64,000 bases of DNA. Source: Psychrosphaera saromensis. Its GTDB lineage: Bacteria; Pseudomonadota; Gammaproteobacteria; Enterobacterales; Alteromonadaceae. Below are positions 37,366-47,204 of this stretch, piece by piece. The position numbers were made by a program, and so were the translations under genes. The notes under the pieces were generated by a model. That model made no database searches. It worked only from the letters and a program-made list of their open reading frames with translations, and had not been told where the DNA came from. Every line of letters starts with the position of its first letter. Positions within the stretch are counted from its first letter, which is position 1. The stretch lies in the NCBI RefSeq assembly GCF_002954545.1, contig NZ_MSCH01000003.1, positions 2,023,991 through 2,087,990 on the forward strand, written 5' to 3'.

Positions 37366-37624
37366 AAACACCATATTTACCCGATCAGCTTATTTAACAA
37401 ACATCCAGGTGTGAGTTATCCTCATTAATGTATTCAGACATACCACTATGTAGACTTTGACTATATAATGTCTAGAAATGTGAAGTTATTGGTTAAAGAA
37501 ATATGTGTTCAGCCGATACTGATAGCAATTGTATTCATCGCTAGATTGCCAAAAATAGAATGTGTAGCTAATTTTTTTGTCGTTTAGAAATGAACCTTAA
37601 TGTACTTGTGGAGTTATTAAATAA

Positions 37625-37999
37625 ATGTCCAATTTAAGTTCACTGTCCTACCTCATTGTAGATGACGTTAGCTCGGTAAGAGCATTCTTAAAACAAACAT
37701 TACTCCATATGGAAGCTTCTGAAATCTATGAGGCATCTTGTGGTGCAGAGGCAATTGAGTCATTTAAGCAAAATATCCCAGACGTGGTGTTTTTAGATAT
37801 TGAGTTACCAGATGCCGACGGCCAAGAGCTGTTAAAGCAAATTCGCAGCATAAAAAGCAATGCATTTGTGGTGATGGTTTCAGCTCATAGTAATGTTGAT
37901 AATGTGAAATATTCATTATCACACGGCGCTGCTGGTTTTATTGTTAAACCATTCTCACCGAAAAAGATCAGTACAATTTTGAAGAAGTTCCAAGGATAA
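37625..37999 (+). CDS. single-domain response regulator (CheY-like)
   Basis: A 124-residue receiver domain with no output domain. Acidic pocket in LIVDDVSS, phospho-acceptor Asp in VVFLDIELPDADG (about residue 58), the Ser in VMVSAHS and the Lys in FIVKPFSP are all present. It would take phosphate from a histidine kinase or chemotaxis kinase and act by protein contact. It is followed after 2 bases by an ArsR-type gene, so the two are probably one operon. Confidence 0.92.
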   Translation: MSNLSSLSYLIVDDVSSVRAFLKQTLLHMEASEIYEASCGAEAIESFKQNIPDVVFLDIELPDADGQELLKQIRSIKSNAFVVMVSAHSNVDNVKYSLSHGAAGFIVKPFSPKKISTILKKFQG

Positions 38000-38001
38000 T
38001 T

Positions 38002-38292
38002 ATGAAGTTACAAGATATGCAATCGTGTGCACCAAAAGCATTAAAATTACTAAAGACGATGGCAAATGAAAAACGACTTTATATTTTATGTAATTTACTA
38101 GATGGCGAACTATCGGTAAATGATTTGGCGGAACGAGTTGAACTTAGCCAATCGGCTTTATCTCAACACTTGGCAATATTACGAAAAGAACAGTTTGTGC
38201 AAACTAGAAAAGAATCTCAAACCGTGTATTACTCGTTACATGGCGAAGACACACAGCAAGTCATGCAACTATTACACAAGCTGTATTCTTAA
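38002..38292 (+). CDS. ArsR/SmtB family transcriptional regulator
   Basis: A 96-residue winged helix-turn-helix protein. LLKTMANEKRLYILCNLLDGELSV begins the domain, the recognition helix is LSQSALSQHLAILRKEQFV and the wing is TRKESQTVYYSL. Two Cys are visible (Cys9, Cys35) but the classic metal-site ELCVCDL is absent (the place reads ELSVNDL), so it is unlikely to be an arsenic or zinc sensor of the usual kind. AAGGA before the ATG is a good ribosome-binding site. It sits 2 bases after the CheY-like gene. Confidence 0.92.
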   Translation: MKLQDMQSCAPKALKLLKTMANEKRLYILCNLLDGELSVNDLAERVELSQSALSQHLAILRKEQFVQTRKESQTVYYSLHGEDTQQVMQLLHKLYS

Positions 38293-38325
38293 TCCGAGCA
38301 TACCGCAGGGCTAAAAATCAGACAT

Positions 38326-38352
38326 AAAAAAAGGAACCTAGGTTCCTTTTTT
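38326..38352. terminator. bidirectional terminator between arsR-type gene and bamD
   Basis: A symmetric hairpin, AAAAGGAAC / CTAG / GTTCCTTTT, has A and T runs on both sides and lies between convergent genes. Confidence 0.93.
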
Positions 38353-38371
38353 ATTAACTATACAAAAGTAT

Positions 38372-39121
38372 CTACATATTTTTTTGTAAGGTTAATTCAG
38401 CATCTGCTTTCATCTCAGGCAGACCCAAATTGTCATAAGCTTCAATCATAATCGTTAATGCATCTTTTACCGACGTACTTTGTTGGTAATATTCTAAAAC
38501 GTATTTACAACGATTTAATGCCGCTACATAAGCAGAACGACGCATGTAATACTCAGCGATAACAATTTCATGATGCGCTAATTTGTCTAATAAAAACATC
38601 ATACGTTTTTTTGCATCAGGAATGTATTTGCTATCTGGGTATGTATCTACCAGTTTATTAAAGTCGTTAAATGCATCACGAGAAGCAACCATATCTTTAT
38701 CATCGCTTTCTATTCCAAAGAAGTCTTGAAAGCCATTTAAACCCGTTTCCATGTTTACCAAACCACGCATATAAATAACATAATCTAGTTGAGGGTGGTT
38801 GGGATTTAAGTTAATAAAACGGTCAATTGATGGTAGAGCTTCGGCAAATTTGCCAGACTTATAATAAGCAAACATTAAGTCTAATTGGATCTGACGAGAC
38901 AGTGGTCCAAACGGATAACGTGTTTCTAAATCGCTTAACATAATGATTGCACGGTTATACATTCCATCATTTAGCGATTTTTTAGCTTCAACGTATCTAG
39001 CTTTCGGAGAATTGTCTGGAACTCGCTCAAGATCTTCTTCTGGCGAAGAGGTACAGGCTACAAGGCTTACAGACAAAACTGTTAATAAAGACAGTTGGCG
39101 AAGGGTGTTAAATTTAAACAT
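38372..39121 (-). CDS. bamD: outer membrane protein assembly factor BamD
   Basis: A 249-residue lipoprotein (lipobox VAC, Cys23) with five TPR-like repeats. YVEAKKSLNDGMYNRAIIML, LETRYPFGPLSRQIQLDLMFAYYKSG and DTYPDSKYIPDAKKRM are highly conserved BamD blocks. It is an essential periplasmic-face part of the BAM complex that folds outer membrane beta-barrels. It is divergent from rluD as in E. coli. Length is normal. Confidence 0.96.
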   Translation of the reverse strand: MFKFNTLRQLSLLTVLSVSLVACTSSPEEDLERVPDNSPKARYVEAKKSLNDGMYNRAIIMLSDLETRYPFGPLSRQIQLDLMFAYYKSGKFAEALPSIDRFINLNPNHPQLDYVIYMRGLVNMETGLNGFQDFFGIESDDKDMVASRDAFNDFNKLVDTYPDSKYIPDAKKRMMFLLDKLAHHEIVIAEYYMRRSAYVAALNRCKYVLEYYQQSTSVKDALTIMIEAYDNLGLPEMKADAELTLQKNM

Positions 39122-39242
39122 TATTTACTACCTGGAGAGTTTTCTTTTCTCGTTATCAAAAAAATCACGTAGAATACGGCTATCGACAGCATTCTAACGT
39201 ACTCTTCGTTAGCATGCACTTTCAAAATTCAAATTATTTATT

Positions 39243-40226
39243 ATGACAAAACAAACAATTGAACTACAAGCACAAGTAAACGAAGAACAATTTGGCAAAC
39301 GCTTAGATCAGGTTATTGCTGAATTGTTCCCTGAATATTCACGCAGCAGATTAAAAGAGTGGATCTTAGCCGAAAAAGTTCAAGTTGATGATGAAATAAT
39401 TTCAAAACCTCGACAAAAAGTGAACGGCGGAGAAGATATTATCATTCATGCTGAATTGGATGTAGAAGTCCATCATCAGCCTGAAGACATCAAATTGGAA
39501 ATTGTATACGAAGATGACGACATCTTAGTGATCAATAAGCCAATGGGATTAGTGGTACACCCAGGCGCTGGAAATCAGTCAGGCACTATCTTAAATGCAT
39601 TGTTACACCATTATCCAGAAATAGATAAAGTGCCACGTGCTGGGATAGTTCATCGTCTGGACAAAGATACAACAGGCTTAATGGTGGTTGCTAAAACCGT
39701 ACCTGCACAAACTCAGTTGGTTGCAGACTTACAAGCTCGTCAAGTGACGCGTGAGTATGAAGCTGTCTGTTTAGGTAGGTTAACTGCCGGCGGTACAGTG
39801 GATAAAGCAATCGGGCGTCATCCAACAAAACGAACCAGCATGGCAGTTAATGCGTTTGGTCGTGAGTCGGTTACGCATTACCGAGTTATTAAAAAGTTCA
39901 GAGAGCACACTCATATTCGATTAAGACTTGAAACCGGACGTACTCACCAAATAAGGGTACATATGTCACACATTAAACATCCTTTAGCGGGTGATGTTCA
40001 ATATGGCGGACGAGTTAAGATACCAAAAGGTGCATCACAAGAATTAATCGAAACTATGCGTGGATTTAAACGACAAGCATTGCATGCCGCTATGTTACGT
40101 TTTCATCATCCAGTAACAGAAGAAGAAATGAAGTTTGAGGCGCCATTGCCAGACGATATTGTTCATTTGTTAGAGTCTCTTGACCTAGATCTTGAAGTGC
40201 ATAAAGATGACATGGATTACTGCTAG
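39243..40226 (+). CDS. rluD: 23S rRNA pseudouridine synthase RluD
   Basis: A 327-residue enzyme that makes pseudouridines 1911, 1915 and 1917 in helix 69 of 23S rRNA. The N-terminal S4 domain (FGKRLDQVIAELFPEYSRSRL...) is followed by the synthase domain with the catalytic Asp in GIVHRLDKDTTGLMVVAK (about residue 139). The RTHQIRVHM block binds RNA. It overlaps pgeF by 20 bases. Confidence 0.96.
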   Translation: MTKQTIELQAQVNEEQFGKRLDQVIAELFPEYSRSRLKEWILAEKVQVDDEIISKPRQKVNGGEDIIIHAELDVEVHHQPEDIKLEIVYEDDDILVINKPMGLVVHPGAGNQSGTILNALLHHYPEIDKVPRAGIVHRLDKDTTGLMVVAKTVPAQTQLVADLQARQVTREYEAVCLGRLTAGGTVDKAIGRHPTKRTSMAVNAFGRESVTHYRVIKKFREHTHIRLRLETGRTHQIRVHMSHIKHPLAGDVQYGGRVKIPKGASQELIETMRGFKRQALHAAMLRFHHPVTEEEMKFEAPLPDDIVHLLESLDLDLEVHKDDMDYC

Positions 40227-41082
40227 TTTTCCTTATTTAGCGCCAGAGATTGCAGAAAAATTTGGTGCGATAACGACAACAAGAAAAGAGGGCGTTTCTT
40301 TAGCGCCTTTTGGTTCTTTTAATTTAGCCACACATGTTGGTGATAAGTTAACGCATGTGCGCGCTAACCGCGCCATCTTGCGTGATGCTTTAAGTAACGA
40401 CCAATCTAAAGAATTAGATAAAGGATTACATAAAGAGTCATGTAGCAACAATCAAGAGCACAGCAATACCTACAGCCAACCTGAACCTTATTGGTTAGAA
40501 CAAACCCACAGTGTCAAAGTGTTAGAATTACCACAGCAATACTTTTACGAATGCGCCACCAACAAAGCCCCAGAAGCGGATGCAAGCTTTACCAGTAAAA
40601 CACAAACAACCTGTGTAGTGATGACGGCGGATTGTCTACCTTTGTTAATTGTAAACAATGATGCAACAGAAGTGGCAGCCATTCATGCTGGTTGGAAAGG
40701 TTTAGCCAATGGCATTATTGAACAAACAATGAATGCAATGAGCAGCTCAAACGAAACGTTACATGTTTGGTTAGGTCCAGCCATAGGTCCTAATGCATTT
40801 GAAGTGGGTGAGGATGTTAGGCAAGAGTTTATGCTGCAATCAAATCGTTACTCAACATGTTTTAGCCCTAAACAAGGCCAGCTTACAGAAACTAAACCCG
40901 CCGAAGGTAGAAAGTACCTAGCGGATATTTACTCATTAGCCAAAGTGCAGTTAAACGCGTTAGGTGTAAGGTATATTTCCGGTGGCGAATATTGCACTTA
41001 CTCGCAAAGTGACCTGTTTTTCTCTTATCGTAAAGAGGGACAAACGGGCCGAATGGCATCGTTAATTTGGATAAAGAACTAA
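40207..41082 (+). CDS. pgeF: PgeF/YfiH peptidoglycan-editing (laccase-domain) protein
   Basis: A 291-residue member of the Cu-oxidase_4/YfiH family. ITTTRKEGVS, GSFNLATHVGD, YWLEQTHS, TADCLPLL, AAIHAGWKGLANGI and YCTYS...FFSYR contain the His/Cys residues that form the metal site. E. coli PgeF hydrolyses misincorporated L-Ser from UDP-MurNAc in cell-wall precursor editing; related proteins act on purine nucleosides. A Ser/Asn/Gln/Glu-rich insert of ~30 residues (about 63-94) separates NRAILRDAL from YWLEQ and makes the protein longer than E. coli YfiH. The start is ATG 40207 (MTWITASFPY), inside rluD. Confidence 0.92.
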   Translation: MTWITASFPYLAPEIAEKFGAITTTRKEGVSLAPFGSFNLATHVGDKLTHVRANRAILRDALSNDQSKELDKGLHKESCSNNQEHSNTYSQPEPYWLEQTHSVKVLELPQQYFYECATNKAPEADASFTSKTQTTCVVMTADCLPLLIVNNDATEVAAIHAGWKGLANGIIEQTMNAMSSSNETLHVWLGPAIGPNAFEVGEDVRQEFMLQSNRYSTCFSPKQGQLTETKPAEGRKYLADIYSLAKVQLNALGVRYISGGEYCTYSQSDLFFSYRKEGQTGRMASLIWIKN

Positions 41083-41573
41083 ACGGCTCCTATAAAAGCT
41101 AACGACACTTATAAAAGTAATTATCTATATTCAATTAACCACTTCTTACACTCAACCAAACAACTTCTTATATTAAACAAACATGGTCTTGCTAAAACTA
41201 CTCTGTTCTTTATTCCCAACTTACAAATATTTATCATTGTTTGTTTTAGAACAAACTTTCTATCAAATAAAACGCATAAACTGTAACTATAACTTAGCTT
41301 TGCCATTGAAATTTCGACTTTTGTCCTCAACTTTATAGTTAGAAGCTTATAAGTAAGCTAGGAATTAGCTAAGTAAGATATTAGATAAGCTAGGGACTGT
41401 TTATCTTTCATATTTTGAAATCTAGTCTCATTCGTTATTTGTTATCGGGTGAGGAAATACAATAACAATTGTCAAATTATCAGCCATGCTGGATGCCGTT
41501 AAAAAACGCCAACATTGCAGAATATGAAAAATAAACAGCCTCTAAAATAATTTAACTCATTAAGGGTATGAAT
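41083..41573. other. intergenic region upstream of clpB
   Basis: No convincing gene is present in these 490 bases. Degenerate repeats occur: taagctagg is at 41354-41362 and again at 41386-41394, and AGCTTA/TAAGCT (41344-41359) forms a small hairpin. A heat-shock sigma-32 promoter is expected for clpB but no clean element was found. Confidence 0.5.
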
Positions 41574-44156
41574 ATGCGTTTAGATAGATTAACCAACAAA
41601 TTTCAGCAAGCCATTGCAGATGCTCAGTCGTTGGCGTTAGGCCGCGATCATCAATACATTGAGCCCGTGCATGTTTTACAGGCCTTATTAAATCAAAAAA
41701 ATAGCACCATAATGACTATTTTGCATCACTGTCATATTAGTGCACCTGAGCTACGCTCAAAAGTATCAAGAGAACTAGAAAAAATTGCTACCGTCACCGG
41801 TGTAGGTGGCGACATTCAACTTGCTCGAGGTACCGCAAGCGCACTTAATTTATGTGACAAATTGGCACAGCAGCGCAAAGACAAATTTATCACCAGCGAA
41901 GTATTTTTATTAGCGCTGGTGGATGATGCAGGCGCAGCTGGCAAGATTTTAAAACTACTTGGTTTAACCAAAGAAAAAATTGATGCGGCAATTACATCAG
42001 TACGTGGCGGTCAAAAAGTTGAAGACCAAAATGCCGAAGACACAAGACAAGCATTAGAGAAATACACAGTCGATTTAACGGAACGTGCCGAGCAAGGTAA
42101 ATTAGACCCGGTAATAGGCCGAGACCAAGAAATCCGCCGTACCATACAAGTATTACAACGTAGAACCAAAAACAATCCAGTATTAATTGGTGAGCCTGGT
42201 GTTGGTAAAACTGCGATTGTAGAAGGACTAGCTCAACGAATTATTAACGGCGAAGTACCTGAAGGCTTAAAAGACAAACGCGTATTGTCATTGGATTTAG
42301 GCGCATTAATCGCGGGTGCTAAATACAAAGGTGAATTTGAAGAACGTCTTAAGTCTGTTCTAAATGAACTAGACAAAGAAGAAGGCCGCGTCATTCTGTT
42401 CATAGATGAGATTCATACTATGGTTGGCGCGGGTAAATCTGACGGCGCTATGGATGCAGGCAACATGTTAAAACCTGCGCTTGCTCGCGGTGAATTACAT
42501 TGTGTTGGCGCAACGACATTAGATGAATATCGTAAATACATTGAAAAAGATGCAGCATTAGAACGTCGTTTCCAAAAAGTACAAGTAGACGAGCCAACCG
42601 TAGAAGACACTATTGCCATATTACGTGGCCTTAAAGAACGTTATGAATTACATCACTCGGTAGATATTACTGACCCTGCCATTGTTGCAGCGGCACAGCT
42701 TTCTCACCGTTATATAAGTGACCGTCAATTACCTGACAAAGCCATTGATTTAATTGATGAAGCGGGTTCAAGCATTCGTATGCAAATTGACTCAAAACCA
42801 GAAGAGCTTGAACAACTAGAACGTAAGATCATCCAGTTAAAACTGGAAGATAACGCACTGTTAAAAGAAACGGATGAAGCGAGTAAAAATCGCTTAATGA
42901 TCATTCGTGAACAAATCAAAGAGCTTGATAGTAAATACAATGAATTGGATGAAGTGTGGGTTTCTGAAAAAGCCGCATTAACAGGCACCCAAAATATTAA
43001 AGAAACTCTTGAACAAGCCAGAATGGACTTAGAGGTAGCTCGCCGTGCTAGCGATTTACAGCGTATGTCAGAGCTACAATATGGCCGTATTCCAGAGCTA
43101 GAAAAACAATTGGATTTAGCATCTCAAGTAGATATGCACGGCATGACTTTGTTACGTAACAAAGTAACTGAAACGGAAATAGCTGATGTGTTATCTCGTT
43201 GGACAGGCATTCCAGTTAATAAAATGCTTGAAAGCGAACGTGACAAACTTTTACTGTTAGAAGCGCAATTGCATAAAAAAGTAGTTGGTCAGTCAGAAGC
43301 TGTAGTGGCCGTAGCTAATGCAATTCGCCGTTCACGTGCAGGATTATCAGATCCTAACCGACCAAATGGCTCATTCTTATTCTTAGGCCCAACAGGGGTT
43401 GGTAAAACAGAATTGACCAAAGCCTTGGCTAACTTCTTGTTTGACTCTGAAGATTCAATGGTACGCATTGATATGTCTGAGTTTATGGAAAAACATTCGG
43501 TGGCTCGTTTAATTGGTGCGCCTCCAGGTTATGTTGGTTATGAAGAGGGCGGCTACTTAACCGAAGCTGTACGTCGTAAACCATATTCAGTTATTTTGTT
43601 AGATGAAGTTGAAAAAGCGCATCCAGATGTATTTAATATTCTATTACAGGTATTAGATGAAGGTCGCTTAACCGACGGTCAAGGCCGTACGGTCGACTTT
43701 AAAAATACTGTGATCATCATGACATCGAACTTAGGTTCAGACATGATCCAAAGCATGTACGTAAACGACTCAGACAATAACTACCAGCAAATGAAAGCGG
43801 CAGTCATGGAAGTGGTTGGTAAACACTTTAGACCTGAATTTATTAATAGGATTGATGACACAGTTGTGTTCCATCCACTTAATAAAGCAGAAATAAAAGA
43901 GATAGCCGTTATTCAATTAGCAGGATTACGCAAACGCTTGGCTGAACAAGACGTAGAGTTGGAACTAACAGACGCCGCGCTTGATAAAATTGCTGACGCA
44001 GGTTTTGACCCAGTATATGGCGCAAGACCTTTAAAACGCGCAATCCAAATGTACATTGAAAACAAACTAGCTCAAGAGCTATTGGGTGGCAATATCAAGC
44101 CAAAAGATAAAGTGGTTATGGACTTGGTGGATGATGAGTTTGTGATTGTTAGATGA
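41574..44156 (+). CDS. clpB: ATP-dependent disaggregase ClpB
   Basis: An 860-residue Hsp100 chaperone that works with DnaK to solubilise protein aggregates. The N-domain starts [25 protein letters not shown]1 has Walker A GEPGVGKT and Walker [10 protein letters not shown]. The coiled-coil middle domain is about residues 410-520. AAA2 has Walker [11 protein letters not shown] and [21 protein letters not shown] precedes the ATG at 41574, the family start; an ATG two codons earlier (41568) overlaps the ribosome-binding site. The gene order bamD / rluD-pgeF-clpB is the E. coli order. Confidence 0.97.
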   Translation: MRLDRLTNKFQQAIADAQSLALGRDHQYIEPVHVLQALLNQKNSTIMTILHHCHISAPELRSKVSRELEKIATVTGVGGDIQLARGTASALNLCDKLAQQRKDKFITSEVFLLALVDDAGAAGKILKLLGLTKEKIDAAITSVRGGQKVEDQNAEDTRQALEKYTVDLTERAEQGKLDPVIGRDQEIRRTIQVLQRRTKNNPVLIGEPGVGKTAIVEGLAQRIINGEVPEGLKDKRVLSLDLGALIAGAKYKGEFEERLKSVLNELDKEEGRVILFIDEIHTMVGAGKSDGAMDAGNMLKPALARGELHCVGATTLDEYRKYIEKDAALERRFQKVQVDEPTVEDTIAILRGLKERYELHHSVDITDPAIVAAAQLSHRYISDRQLPDKAIDLIDEAGSSIRMQIDSKPEELEQLERKIIQLKLEDNALLKETDEASKNRLMIIREQIKELDSKYNELDEVWVSEKAALTGTQNIKETLEQARMDLEVARRASDLQRMSELQYGRIPELEKQLDLASQVDMHGMTLLRNKVTETEIADVLSRWTGIPVNKMLESERDKLLLLEAQLHKKVVGQSEAVVAVANAIRRSRAGLSDPNRPNGSFLFLGPTGVGKTELTKALANFLFDSEDSMVRIDMSEFMEKHSVARLIGAPPGYVGYEEGGYLTEAVRRKPYSVILLDEVEKAHPDVFNILLQVLDEGRLTDGQGRTVDFKNTVIIMTSNLGSDMIQSMYVNDSDNNYQQMKAAVMEVVGKHFRPEFINRIDDTVVFHPLNKAEIKEIAVIQLAGLRKRLAEQDVELELTDAALDKIADAGFDPVYGARPLKRAIQMYIENKLAQELLGGNIKPKDKVVMDLVDDEFVIVR

Positions 44157-44160
44157 TTTT

Positions 44161-44200
44161 GGGCTTTAGGGCTTTAGGGCTTTAGGGCTTTAGGGCTTTA
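44161..44200. repeat. 8-bp tandem repeat, 5 perfect copies
   Basis: The unit gggcttta repeats five times exactly, starting four bases after the clpB stop. It lies outside the reading frame, just before the terminator. Confidence 0.95.
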
Positions 44201-44211
44201 AAGCTGGAAGG

Positions 44212-44272
44212 AAAAAAAAGCAGTCTTTAGTTTAATGCTCAATATCGAGTGTTAAATTGGGGCTGCTTTTTT
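44212..44272 (+). terminator. intrinsic terminator after clpB
   Basis: AAAAAAGCAG (44214-44223) pairs with CTGCTTTTTT. The inner TTTAA...CTC and GAG...TTAAA also pair around a short loop. The structure is long and ends in T6. Confidence 0.85.
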
Positions 44273-44349
44273 GTTGATTAATTTGTTAATAAAACGGGTC
44301 AGGGCTGTATGCTCCCCACAATTAAAGAAGAAGGTAGGAGATAGTTAAC

Positions 44350-46884
44350 TTAATCAACCAAACGATTTTTCTTCAGCATCTGTTGTTTTAATTGACTGTT
44401 TTCAAAACCTAATCGAGTCATGACTTCTTCCGATATATCAATCACATCACCTACGCCGATAACATTCCACAAACGCTCTTCTATTTCTTTGGCTCTATGA
44501 AGTGCGTAATCACCAACATAGGCTAACTCTTTGGCAATGTAGTTCATGTCGGGTCTACCGGTGCGAGAGATAAACACTCTATAAGCAAAGAATATATCGG
44601 TTTTAATTGCTGAGTCGATAAAGCTGGTTAGCTTTTCCGTGGTCATAAATTGGTCGTCGTATTGCGCCATAAATGCACGAATTTCGCTTTTTTCATTTGG
44701 TCTAAATCTAAGATATAAGTCAACGTATTCTGGTTTGTCAGCACGTTTTAATTTAGTCAAAATAGGCGAGAATACTGAGATTAACGCATGATCTTTTAAC
44801 AAAGGATAAAAGGTTGTTTCATGAGCATCAGGTTTATATTTTAATAACATCTGATGTAATAAGTTTGTTTCAGTGCCTTTGCCTGCGGTATTTACTCTGA
44901 GCTTGCTATTTTCTTTGGCAAAATACATCGGGAAGTTATGAATACTTTTAGCCGCGATATTACGTAAGCATTTAGATAATCCATGGAATTTACTTTCCAT
45001 TTTTGCTGGCGTTAATTTGGCTTTGTTTTGATTAATTAGCTTTTTGAAAAACTTGGACGCTGTGTGTTCACCGTTAGGTTCAAATGTGCGTAAGTTTATA
45101 ATTAACTTATTACGCGAAATAGTCATCACTTCATAAGGTAGCTTTTCTAACTTAAAGGCTTTAGTCACGCGCTGGAAGTCCGGCATAGACAATAGAACGA
45201 TGTCACCTTTTTTGTGAGCATCCGCTTCGTCTAACACTATTTGCAAACCGTGCTCGGAAAAGTCTCTTGTTTCGCCATAGATACTGGTATCAGAATTAGG
45301 ATCTTCAATACGAATGCCAGACTTATAAAGGTAACGTTCTTCTGAGCGTAAATTAACGTACTCAATAGACTCTACAACAATGGAAATATAACGTTTTAAC
45401 TTAGGGTGACCAAACTGCGTCAATTTACGCACTAAGTCTTGACTGAATTCATGAGTTTGTTGATATTGCTCGGCAAAGTTATCACCGGTTAACGGTGTCA
45501 TAGTGACAACGTATTTTAGGCCTGACAACATTGACTGAATTTTTTCTGAAGGTGGTTGGTTTAATAGCTTTATTTCTTCACCAGCACTGTCAGGAATAGA
45601 TAAAGGTAAATATCCGTCTGCTTCATTGGCTATCGAGACTTGTAGCTTAAATACTTTCCAGCTGGCTTTTTTGGAACCAAAACCGATAAAGGCATCTTTT
45701 AATTCAGGACTGGCGTTCAGTTCTTCAGAAGTTGCCGTATAAAAATAAAGTTTGCCTTGTTTAGCGTGAGTAAAACAAAACAGCAGAGACTCTTGAATTA
45801 AATTACCTGAGCTTAAAATTGCGTCAATACGAGCTTCATTTAACACTTGTTGTAATATTAAGCTTTTATTCTCATCACTAAAATAGCCTAAGGTTTCACG
45901 ATTATTCTCAGTGGCTAATGCCATCGTTGGTAATAATCTGCCTTGAACTTCTCGCATGAAAATAGGTAATGATGTTGCTCTTGGCAAATAATATTGCTCA
46001 AAGCCTTTTATAATAATTGCGTCTAAGGTGTTTTCTAAATTCACTTTATAACGACGTTTATTACTGTTTATAAAGTCACTTAAAAACTCATCAAATGAAC
46101 CGACTTCTTCAGCAAAAGAGCGTTTCATTCGGATGTAATTATAATTGGGGCCAGCATTTTCAATACCAACGATTTCGTATTGAATTCCGTCAGTAAGGTT
46201 AAGCGAAACTTCGTCTTCAAGTCCGGTTAAAAAGAGTGAGATCTTTTGTCCTAAGGCGACATCTTTAGCCGAGGGTATTTTTACTTTAGCACCGCTAATG
46301 GAGAGGTCGCTTGTGTTGGCTTTTAATACATTGCCAATACCAAACTGTAATTCCACATTAATACTAAAATTCATACGCTCTTCGTTGCGTATGCCGTATT
46401 GAGCAAAGTGGACGATTTCTCCGCCATGTTCTGAGATCACTCTATTGGCCGGATTCTTTTCTTTTACTTTCTCTACGGTTTTAGGAGCTAAGGTTTTGTC
46501 TTTTTCTGTAAGGCGTTTTTCTTGTTGGATTTTATCCATGATCTTGAAATTATTGTCAGCGTGTAATACTGCTTCGTAAACACCAACCGTATAACGACCG
46601 AACTTTTCTATCTGTTGTTCAAATATTTTTTTGGCTAACTCATCTAGGTAGTGGACTTGACCTTTGTGTTCAAAAGAACTGGTTTCACCATCGACACTAC
46701 CGCGTAAATCAATCAGGCGGGCACAAGGTTGGGCTAAACGTTTTAGCTCCATTTTAATTAAAAATTGCTTTGATTTGGGCACGTCGATAGTCGCGGATTT
46801 GAACTGTTCGTCAAAATCCGGTTGATTTATCACTGCTTTTAGTTCTTCAATGATCCCATTGAACTCCTGTAAGTCAGCTGCCAT
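44350..46884 (-). CDS. large protein with two PilZ domains
   Basis: An 844-residue cytoplasmic protein. The first PilZ domain has R166-x3-R170 (RNEER) and DLSISGAK (193-200). The second has RSEER and RDFSEHG at about 510-550. Both carry the RxxxR and DxSxxG pairs that bind cyclic di-GMP. Segments between and after the PilZ domains (about 260-500 and 610-844) are unrecognised and no membrane helix is visible. It may couple the messenger to motility or adhesion, which is inference. It diverges from radA across a 320-base gap. Confidence 0.85.
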   Translation of the reverse strand: MAADLQEFNGIIEELKAVINQPDFDEQFKSATIDVPKSKQFLIKMELKRLAQPCARLIDLRGSVDGETSSFEHKGQVHYLDELAKKIFEQQIEKFGRYTVGVYEAVLHADNNFKIMDKIQQEKRLTEKDKTLAPKTVEKVKEKNPANRVISEHGGEIVHFAQYGIRNEERMNFSINVELQFGIGNVLKANTSDLSISGAKVKIPSAKDVALGQKISLFLTGLEDEVSLNLTDGIQYEIVGIENAGPNYNYIRMKRSFAEEVGSFDEFLSDFINSNKRRYKVNLENTLDAIIIKGFEQYYLPRATSLPIFMREVQGRLLPTMALATENNRETLGYFSDENKSLILQQVLNEARIDAILSSGNLIQESLLFCFTHAKQGKLYFYTATSEELNASPELKDAFIGFGSKKASWKVFKLQVSIANEADGYLPLSIPDSAGEEIKLLNQPPSEKIQSMLSGLKYVVTMTPLTGDNFAEQYQQTHEFSQDLVRKLTQFGHPKLKRYISIVVESIEYVNLRSEERYLYKSGIRIEDPNSDTSIYGETRDFSEHGLQIVLDEADAHKKGDIVLLSMPDFQRVTKAFKLEKLPYEVMTISRNKLIINLRTFEPNGEHTASKFFKKLINQNKAKLTPAKMESKFHGLSKCLRNIAAKSIHNFPMYFAKENSKLRVNTAGKGTETNLLHQMLLKYKPDAHETTFYPLLKDHALISVFSPILTKLKRADKPEYVDLYLRFRPNEKSEIRAFMAQYDDQFMTTEKLTSFIDSAIKTDIFFAYRVFISRTGRPDMNYIAKELAYVGDYALHRAKEIEERLWNVIGVGDVIDISEEVMTRLGFENSQLKQQMLKKNRLVD

Positions 46885-47204
46885 GAATTAAATAACCTTT
46901 TGATTTTATTGTTTTTATTATCGCTGTTAAATCGCGAGTCGTAAATAGTTAACCACTTATTTATATTGAAATGACTAAATAAGTAGATTTATATTTGAAT
47001 CTATACACTTGCTAAGCAACAAATATGCCATAGAAAATAAGAGCGTGTTAGCAAAATAATCAGGATAAGACCCCGCTAGTTTCATTTATACAATTAATAT
47101 TATTGTTCATTAGGTACGAGTTTATGCTTATTGAAATTATCTTTATCGGGTAAACTTAAACATCTACTTTGAATACTTGGTTGCAATAAAGGAAATAAAC
47201 GTCA
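46885..47204. other. divergent intergenic region, PilZ protein / radA
   Basis: This holds the starts of two divergent transcripts. Nothing recognisable beyond AT-rich promoter-like sequence is seen, and no small gene with a ribosome-binding site. Confidence 0.5.

Noticed and set aside
41121-41330. 69-codon minus-strand frame in the gap before clpB
   Set aside because: No ribosome-binding site, an odd composition and no family likeness; it looks like chance in AT-rich DNA.
41401-41573. Heat-shock sigma-32 promoter for clpB (TTTTGAAA near 41414)
   Set aside because: A -35-like TTGAAA is present, but no CCCCAT-like -10 lies at the right distance.
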